A stretch of DNA of 64,000 nt from JAGLYZ01 sp049642725 (GTDB lineage: Bacteria > Patescibacteriota > Minisyncoccia > Minisyncoccales > JAGMDC01). The translations under genes and the position numbers were made by a program. Within the stretch, counting starts at the first letter, position 1, and each line of letters starts with the position of its first letter. Location: the NCBI GenBank assembly GCA_049642725.1, contig JBARPC010000016.1:1-64000 (forward strand), written 5' to 3'. A model generated the notes under the pieces. That model was not told the DNA's origin, did no database searches, and saw only the letters and a list, made by a program, of their open reading frames with translations. Below, in pieces: positions 59,144 through 64,000 of the stretch.

Positions 59144-60502
59144 TTAGACAGAATATATCCTTTGTTTAATTAAATTAATCTCCTCAAAAAGTTTTTCGTT
59201 TTCTTTTACTTCTCTGGAAATTTTTTCAAAAGCGTAAATAGCAGTGGTATGATCTTTACCTCCAAATTTATTACCTATGAAAGGAAATGAGCAATTTAGG
59301 GATTCTCTTAAAATATACATTGCTATTTGACGCGGCATAACAATTTCTTTTTTTCTTGAAGCAGCAATAATTTCTTTCTCTTTTAAATCGTAAAATTCAG
59401 CTACTGTTTGGATGATTTTTTTAGGGCTTACTATTTTCGCTGGAGTAGAGATAATATGTTTTAAAAGTGTTTTAGCCGCTTCAAAATTAGGGGTTTCGTT
59501 ATTTAATTTTTGATAAGCGATTAACCTATTTAAGCCGCCTTCTAATTCTCTAATATTTTCTTTGATGTTTGAACTAACATATTCTAAAACATCATCAGAA
59601 AGATTTATCCCTTTTTCTTGTGATTTAACTTTTAGAATAGCCATTCTGGTTTCAAAGTCAGGAAAACCAATATCAGCGATCATTCCTCCTTCAAAACGGG
59701 AACGTAGACGTTCTTCTAAGTTAGAGATAGCTTTTGGCGGACAGTCTGAAGAAATAATTATCTGTTTGTTGTTTTCGTATAAAGTATTAAAAATATGAAA
59801 AAATTCTTCTTGAGTTTTTTCTTTTCCAGCTAAAAATTGTATATCGTCAATAATTAAAACATCAATTTTTTTGTGGTTGTTTTTAAACTCCTCAATACTG
59901 TGATTCTTGATTGAAGAAACAATGCCGGAAGTGAATTTTTCGGTAGTAATATATTTTATTTTTTTGTCTTGAAAATTTTTTTTAGTTTTGTTACCAATGG
60001 CTTGAATAAGATGAGTCTTGCCTAATCCTACCCCACCGTAGATAAAAAAAGGATTATAGGTTAGTCCAGGATTTTTAGAAATAGCCCAGGAAGCAGCATG
60101 GGAAAGTTCATTAAAAGGCCCTACTACAAAATTTTCAAATAAATAACGTGGATTTAAATTAGTAGCCTTATCAATTTTGAATTCTTGGAATTGAAGCTGT
60201 TCTTCGTCTATATAGGAATCTACAATATTAGATAACTCTTTTTTTATTTTTAATCCAGTTCTAGGAACTTCGTATGTTACTTCTTTTACTTCTTCATTTA
60301 AACTGTGGGCGATTTTTAAAATAGTTTTACTATACTTATTATCCAACCATTCTTTAGAAAAATGATTAGGGACAGAAACTACGAGTTTCCCTTCTTTTTT
60401 TAAAAGAATTTTCGTGTTTTTAAACCAGGTAGCAAAATTAGCTGGAGAAGTATTAAACTGAATTTGGGCAAGTATTGCCTGCCAGAGTTCTTCTTTAGTC
60501 AT
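59144..60502 (-). CDS. dnaA: Chromosomal replication initiator DnaA
   Basis: A 452-residue AAA+ initiator with all four domains. Domain I starts WQAILAQIQFNTSPANFATW. Walker A FIYGGVGLGKTHLIQAIG (near residue 157), Walker B VLIIDDIQFLAGKEKTQEEFF, sensor SDCPPKAISNLEERLRSRFEGG. Domain IV holds the DnaA-box-binding helix PRQIAMYILRESLN and FGGKDHTTAIYAFEKI (signature). Head-to-head with rpmH. Confidence 0.97.
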   Translation of the reverse strand: MTKEELWQAILAQIQFNTSPANFATWFKNTKILLKKEGKLVVSVPNHFSKEWLDNKYSKTILKIAHSLNEEVKEVTYEVPRTGLKIKKELSNIVDSYIDEEQLQFQEFKIDKATNLNPRYLFENFVVGPFNELSHAASWAISKNPGLTYNPFFIYGGVGLGKTHLIQAIGNKTKKNFQDKKIKYITTEKFTSGIVSSIKNHSIEEFKNNHKKIDVLIIDDIQFLAGKEKTQEEFFHIFNTLYENNKQIIISSDCPPKAISNLEERLRSRFEGGMIADIGFPDFETRMAILKVKSQEKGINLSDDVLEYVSSNIKENIRELEGGLNRLIAYQKLNNETPNFEAAKTLLKHIISTPAKIVSPKKIIQTVAEFYDLKEKEIIAASRKKEIVMPRQIAMYILRESLNCSFPFIGNKFGGKDHTTAIYAFEKISREVKENEKLFEEINLIKQRIYSV

Positions 60503-60679
60503 ATTATTGCGTTTTTATCATATCACATTGTCAAATAAAGACAAATTAAGTTTAAATAAATTAAAAAGCAAAGGCATAGCTAAAATTTGTTGATAAACTG
60601 GGGAAAAAGTGTGGGAAAGAACATACTAATATACCGTGTTGTTTTTTTAATTAGAATATGATAATGTTAAAATATTATT
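60503..60679. other. Candidate origin region (dnaA-rpmH)
   Basis: 177 nt of very AT-rich DNA between divergent dnaA and rpmH. Two DnaA-box-like 9-mers in the same orientation are TGTTGATAA (60588, one mismatch from TGTGGATAA) and TGTGGGAAA (60610, two mismatches). No perfect box is present, so the call rests on gene order and composition. Confidence 0.5.
60665..60673 (+). promoter_or_regulatory. Extended -10 box of rpmH, leaderless layout
   Basis: TGT-TAAAAT, 6 nt before the ATG at 60680. Confidence 0.55.
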
Positions 60680-60817
60680 ATGAGTATTACTTATAAGCCT
60701 AAAAAAAGAAAAAGAAAAAAAACACATGGGTTTTTAGATAGAAAAAGAACCAAGGGTGGAAAAAGGATTTTAGCGCAAAGGAGAAGAAAGGGGAGAAGGA
60801 AATTAAGCGTCGTATAG
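60680..60817 (+). CDS. rpmH: 50S ribosomal protein L34
   Basis: A 45-residue, extremely basic protein starting MSITYKPKKRKRKKTHGFL and ending in GRRKLSVV; the L34 core motif THGFLDRKRTKGG-KRILAQRR is clear (shown in parts). It is small enough to be missed by gene callers. L34 lies at the surface of 23S rRNA domains I and III. It opens the conserved rpmH-rnpA-yidD-yidC-jag series. Confidence 0.96.
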   Translation: MSITYKPKKRKRKKTHGFLDRKRTKGGKRILAQRRRKGRRKLSVV

Positions 60818-60821
60818 AATT

Positions 60822-60854
60822 CCGAGTTAACTTAACCGAGTTAAGCAATAATTA
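60822..60854. repeat. TTAACTCGGTT repeat, inverted copy
   Basis: CCGAGTTAACTTAACCGAG and flanking bases are the reverse complement of 34383-34413 and 62619-62650. It lies between rpmH and rnpA. Confidence 0.9.
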
Positions 60855-60880
60855 ATTTCGGATTTCGGATTTTTGAGTTT

Positions 60881-61219
60881 ATGTTTAGTCAAAAAAATCG
60901 TTTAAGAAAGAAAAATGACTTTGATAGAGTTTTTAAACAAGGAAGAGGATATAGGCACGGCTTTTTATTTTTAAAAGTTTTAGATAATGATTTGGGATTT
61001 ACTAGATTTGGTGTTGTTGTTAGTAAAAAAATTTCAAATAAGGCAGTGGTTCGCAATAAAATAAAAAGGCAGTTAAGAGAGATATTAAAGAAAAAAACAG
61101 ACACGGTAAAAAAAGGTTTAGATATTGTTTTTTTAACTAATAGCGGTATAGAAAAAGAAAACTTTAAGGATATAGAGCAAGAAGTTGAAGAAATTTTAAA
61201 AAAAGCAGGAATAATATGA
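60881..61219 (+). CDS. rnpA: Ribonuclease P protein component
   Basis: A 112-residue basic protein that assists the RNase P RNA in tRNA 5' maturation. It shows the family's RNR-like motif (NKAVVRNKIKRQLREIL), FLKVLDNDLGFTRFGVVVSK (central strands) and the start SQKNRLRKKNDFDRVFKQG. Overlaps yidD by 4 nt (ATGA). Confidence 0.95.
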   Translation: MFSQKNRLRKKNDFDRVFKQGRGYRHGFLFLKVLDNDLGFTRFGVVVSKKISNKAVVRNKIKRQLREILKKKTDTVKKGLDIVFLTNSGIEKENFKDIEQEVEEILKKAGII

Positions 61220-61425
61220 TAAAAAATTTATTCTTAAAGATAATTAAGTTTTACCAGGGGTTTATTTCTCCTGGGTTAGGAAAACATTGCCGTTTTTATC
61301 CCAGTTGTTCTGAATATTGTTATTTATCTATCCAAAAATATGGTATACTTAAAGGGTTGTTTTTCGGAATAAAAAGAATTTTAAGATGCCATCCTTTTAA
61401 TAAGGGAGGGGTAGACCTACCATAA
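61216..61425 (+). CDS. yidD: Membrane-insertion efficiency factor YidD
   Basis: A 69-residue DUF37/YidD protein: LKIIKFYQGFISPGLGKHCR, FYPSCSEYCYLSIQKYG and RILRCHPFNKGGVDLP. The Cys residues and the FYPSCSEY motif are diagnostic. It helps YidC-dependent insertion of membrane proteins and lies 3 nt before yidC. Confidence 0.95.
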   Translation: MIKNLFLKIIKFYQGFISPGLGKHCRFYPSCSEYCYLSIQKYGILKGLFFGIKRILRCHPFNKGGVDLP

Positions 61426-61428
61426 AAG

Positions 61429-62160
61429 ATGTTTGAATTATTTATTTCATTTTTTTATACGGTTCTTCAACAGCCATTATTTAATGGTTTAGTTTTATTA
61501 TATAAATATATCCCAGGCCATGATTTTGGCATTGCTGTGATTGTCTTAACTATCTTAATAAGATTAGCGATATATCCTTTGAGCGCTAAAGGCATTAGGG
61601 CGCAAAAAGAGCTTTCTGAATTGCAGCCGAAAATGAAAGAGATTCAGAACAACTTTAAAAACGATAAAGAAAAACAGGCCAAAGCAATGATGGAGCTTTA
61701 CCAAAAAGAAAAAGTTAATCCCCTTTCCGGCTGCCTGCCATTATTAATCCAGCTTCCTATTATTATTGCTCTTTATAGAGTATTTTGGACATTTGACTCT
61801 AACGGGCTTCAGGGATTATATCCTTTTATTCATTTTTCTAATCATATTAATACTTCTTTTTTAGGTATGGTAGAGCTTACAGAAGCATTTTGGCCTTTTG
61901 CTATTTTAGTTGGTATTTTGCAGTTTTTCCAAACAAAAATGATTATTCCTCAATCAGGCAAAGCTAAGTCTGGTTCTAAAGATTCAATGGCGCAGTTTTC
62001 AAATATAATGCAGAAACAAATGCTTTATTTCTTTCCTGTTTTCATTGTTTTAATCCTTTGGACATTGCCTTCAGTTTTAGCTTTATATTTAATAGTGTTC
62101 ACCTTATTTAGTATTGTCCAGCAATATCTCACATTAAAAACATCCAAGCAACATGATTAG
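61429..62160 (+). CDS. yidC: Membrane protein insertase YidC/Oxa1
   Basis: A 243-residue insertase of the short type (no large periplasmic domain, as in Gram-positive YidC). Five hydrophobic segments are visible, beginning with PLFNGLVLLYKYIPGHDFGIAVIVL. The cytoplasmic loop has LQPKMKEIQNNFKNDKEKQA, and the conserved Arg of the groove is in ILIRLAIYPL. NPLSGCLPLLIQLPIIIALY is the signature. It overlaps the next gene by 8 nt. Confidence 0.95.
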   Translation: MFELFISFFYTVLQQPLFNGLVLLYKYIPGHDFGIAVIVLTILIRLAIYPLSAKGIRAQKELSELQPKMKEIQNNFKNDKEKQAKAMMELYQKEKVNPLSGCLPLLIQLPIIIALYRVFWTFDSNGLQGLYPFIHFSNHINTSFLGMVELTEAFWPFAILVGILQFFQTKMIIPQSGKAKSGSKDSMAQFSNIMQKQMLYFFPVFIVLILWTLPSVLALYLIVFTLFSIVQQYLTLKTSKQHD

Positions 62161-62617
62161 CAAGCAAGATTTAGAAAAAATTAAAAAAATTACACAAGAG
62201 TTTTTTAAGAAAATGTCTTTTGAAACAGAGATTGAAGTAAAATCCTTACCTGACGAGGAGACAATTTCTATTGCTCTAAAAATGGAAGAGCCGCAGGTTT
62301 TAATTGGAGAAAACGGGCGCACTTTGGCTGAAATTCAGCATCTATTAAAAATAATATTAAGAAGAGCAATAGAAGAGCAATTCTATATTAATGTTGATAT
62401 TAATGATTATAAAGAGAGAAAAACAGAGTATTTAAAAGAAATGGCTCGTTCAGTGGCTGAAGAAGTGGCTTTATCTAAAAAAGAGAGAGTGCTTGCTCCA
62501 ATGACCGGCTTTGAAAGGCGCATTATTCATTTAGAATTAGCTGATAAAAAAAACATTGTTTCAGAAAGTATTGGTCAGGAGCCGGAAAGAAGAATAGTTG
62601 TAAAACCACACCCTTAA
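62153..62617 (+). CDS. jag: RNA-binding protein Jag/KhpB (KH and R3H domains)
   Basis: A 154-residue protein with a KH domain (about residues 20-95; VLIGENGRTLAEIQHLLKII has the GxxG-type loop as GENG) and an R3H domain (about 95-154; APMTGFERRIIHLELAD). The N-terminal Jag domain is reduced to about 20 residues. Jag homologues bind many small RNAs and mRNAs. Last gene of the origin-proximal operon. Confidence 0.92.
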   Translation: MISKQDLEKIKKITQEFFKKMSFETEIEVKSLPDEETISIALKMEEPQVLIGENGRTLAEIQHLLKIILRRAIEEQFYINVDINDYKERKTEYLKEMARSVAEEVALSKKERVLAPMTGFERRIIHLELADKKNIVSESIGQEPERRIVVKPHP

Positions 62618-62618
62618 T

Positions 62619-62662
62619 ATTATTACTTAACTCGGTTAAGTTAACTCGGTTTAGCAATATTC
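62619..62662. repeat. TTAACTCGGTT repeat, third copy
   Basis: CTTAACTCGGTTAAG followed by TTAACTCGGTTTAG and AATATTCAA steps, nearly the same as 34383-34422. It begins right after the jag stop codon. Confidence 0.9.
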
Positions 62663-62696
62663 AAATTAAGCAATATTCAAACAAAACTCAAAACAA

Positions 62697-62719
62697 AAAC
62701 CGCTGAGAAGCGGTTTTTT
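62697..62719. terminator. Bidirectional terminator after jag
   Basis: AAACCGCT-GAGA-AGCGGTTT, 8-bp stem with a GNRA tetraloop and T run on both strands. Confidence 0.88.
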
Positions 62720-62747
62720 AAATCAATTTATTGTTTAATTTATTCTA

Positions 62748-64000
62748 TTACTCTATTACTTGGATGCAAGAGGCCTTTTGAGATATTGAGTTTATAGGAT
62801 TACAGGCAGGACAGGGGTTGGCAAAAGTAGTAGCAAGAGGAGTGCCTGGACAGCAGTTTCCGGTAGCATAATAATCGCAACTTAATTCAGAAAAAGTATA
62901 TTTATATTTTGTACAATTACTCCTTTGTGTCAAGCAGTCATTAAAACCATCAGGAGGAATATCACAATCAAATCCTGCACCCCCTGCAAAATCACAAGCG
63001 CCACTAGTAGCAGGAAGATCCAACAAGGCATTAGAAGGTCCTGGAGTGTCCCAGGAATCTGGATGCGGTGAAAGCCATTCTCGTCCGCAACAACTATCAT
63101 CTGTTTCGCAGTCAATACCATAAGCATTATCAGGATTGTCATACTTGCCAGCAGACACATTTAAAGAACCACAGTCGCATTTTCCAGCGGCATCCGGTTC
63201 CCTGCATTGAGCGCCGGTTCCGCCATTTTCCCAAATTTTTATTTTACAGCCGCCTTTATATTGATAAACTTCTGTTACAGAGTTGCTTGGCACAATACTA
63301 TCTTTTCCTAATTGATATATTTCACCTCTGGGAATAAAATCAGTTTTTCCAGCTCCTTTGATAAGAACGCCGCCGCACACGCCAAATTTAATTACGCATA
63401 TCTTGCTTACAGCGTTATCACCGACATCGTTATTAGCAACTAAAGCGCCGTCTGCTGGATTATTTGAAATAAAAGTATCGCCATAACCGGTGTTTTCCGG
63501 AAAATTGTCATATACAATACCTGAACCTTTCCATCCACAATCTCCATTAGGTTCTCTACATAAAACTGTCCAATAACCAGGTCCTACTTCTAAGGAAGAA
63601 GCTCGGTTTTCGCCGATGCGAGATAATTCAGAACCGCTTTTACAATCATAACCGTTTATGCCGGCCGGGAACTCCTGATAAATCCCGCCAAAGTTTTTTT
63701 CTTCATACAAACGTGCTCCTTGAGGAATATCAGATATCTCAATTGAAGAAAGAGCTCCTAATCCGTCTTCACCTAAAAATACACCAGTAATATCATTTCT
63801 TAAAACACTTATATCTATACATTGTTTTGGGGTTGTTAAAATCTTGCATTCTTTAAGGTCGCTGTCAGCGCATACTCTGACTCTTTTGTCATCACCATAA
63901 AAAATAAGCGATATTGCTATGTCATTCCAGTCATCAGATTCGTTATATTGATGCCTTTTTAGGTTTTCACTCAAGGAAAGATTTAACATTTGTCCGCCAA
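62748..64000 (-). CDS. Exported cysteine-rich protein with crystallin-like domain (5' end outside window)
   Basis: The frame is open to the right edge, so the start is unknown; the first ATG inside is at 63989. About 413 residues are seen. A beta/gamma-crystallin-like domain (about residues 88-150 of this part) shows RLYEEKNFGGIYQEF and RASSLEVGPGYW. Many Cys residues in the C-terminal third (CDCGSL, CETDDSCCGREW, CDIPPDGFNDCLTQRSNC) suggest an extracellular disulfide-rich module. No anchor is seen at the C-terminus. Likely a secreted or surface protein; ligand unknown. Confidence 0.7.
   Translation of the reverse strand, partial: GGQMLNLSLSENLKRHQYNESDDWNDIAISLIFYGDDKRVRVCADSDLKECKILTTPKQCIDISVLRNDITGVFLGEDGLGALSSIEISDIPQGARLYEEKNFGGIYQEFPAGINGYDCKSGSELSRIGENRASSLEVGPGYWTVLCREPNGDCGWKGSGIVYDNFPENTGYGDTFISNNPADGALVANNDVGDNAVSKICVIKFGVCGGVLIKGAGKTDFIPRGEIYQLGKDSIVPSNSVTEVYQYKGGCKIKIWENGGTGAQCREPDAAGKCDCGSLNVSAGKYDNPDNAYGIDCETDDSCCGREWLSPHPDSWDTPGPSNALLDLPATSGACDFAGGAGFDCDIPPDGFNDCLTQRSNCTKYKYTFSELSCDYYATGNCCPGTPLATTFANPCPACNPINSISQKASCIQVIE

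Noticed and set aside
1..64000. UGA read as glycine or tryptophan
   Set aside because: TGA is a clean terminal stop in comF, rpsT, rnpA, pilN and a kinase; no gene needs TGA read-through.

Overview
The window reads as chromosomal DNA of a Candidate Phyla Radiation (Patescibacteria) bacterium, most like Parcubacteria. This is inferred from the very AT-rich, compact gene layout, small versions of housekeeping proteins (a 243-residue YidC, a stand-alone 5'-3' exonuclease), type IV pilus and DNA-uptake genes without metabolic genes, and many small GC-rich palindromes. TGA is an ordinary stop (it ends comF, rpsT and rnpA), so this is not a code-25 lineage such as Gracilibacteria/SR1. Shine-Dalgarno sequences are scarce, and several genes carry an extended -10 box 6-7 nt before ATG, suggesting leaderless mRNAs.

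Layout. 1-7540 (minus): type IV pilus operon pilM-N-O-P-like-pilB-response regulator-pilT-pilC, a four-helix-bundle gene and the first codons of a prepilin cut by the window edge. 7586-12300: comF, seven tRNA genes, two related HTH/LAGLIDADG-like ORFs that each abut a tRNA, a 3D-domain protein and an autoregulated-looking HTH-ATPase-STAS protein. 12347-19353 (minus): a second pilus set (pilC2, three prepilins, a PilX-like protein, pilM2-N2-O2, a small membrane protein). 19364-21169: ruvA, rpsT, holA. 21176-28820 (minus): a signalling cassette with a FIST sensor, three hybridless histidine kinases and four single-domain response regulators. 28864-32945: exonuclease, yraN, comM, two small RNA candidates, dprA.

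32970-47542 (minus): a surface-protein region with two AAA/DUF4143 ATPases, 153-bp propeller-like repeats, paralogous exported proteins, a 75-bp direct repeat and a membrane-anchored HTH protein. 47701-49040: an AbiEii-like pair and tsaE. 49098-54570: second pilB, structured intergenic DNA, ruvB, a lamin-tail protein, yebC, ruvC and a strongly promoted acidic small protein. 54576-57809: tyrS and a class A PBP. 57806-62617: the replication-origin block dnaN-dnaA | rpmH-rnpA-yidD-yidC-jag. 62748-64000: a 5'-truncated exported cysteine-rich protein.

Functionally the window joins pilus assembly, DNA uptake and processing (ComF, ComM, DprA, RuvABC), sensory control and cell-surface display, as expected of a host-attached, naturally competent small-genome bacterium. 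The least explained content is (i) near-perfect palindromes inserted in frame in unrelated genes, one of them shared by two genes, and (ii) a tRNA-like RNA next to a 67-nt RNA whose first 12 nt can pair with its loop.
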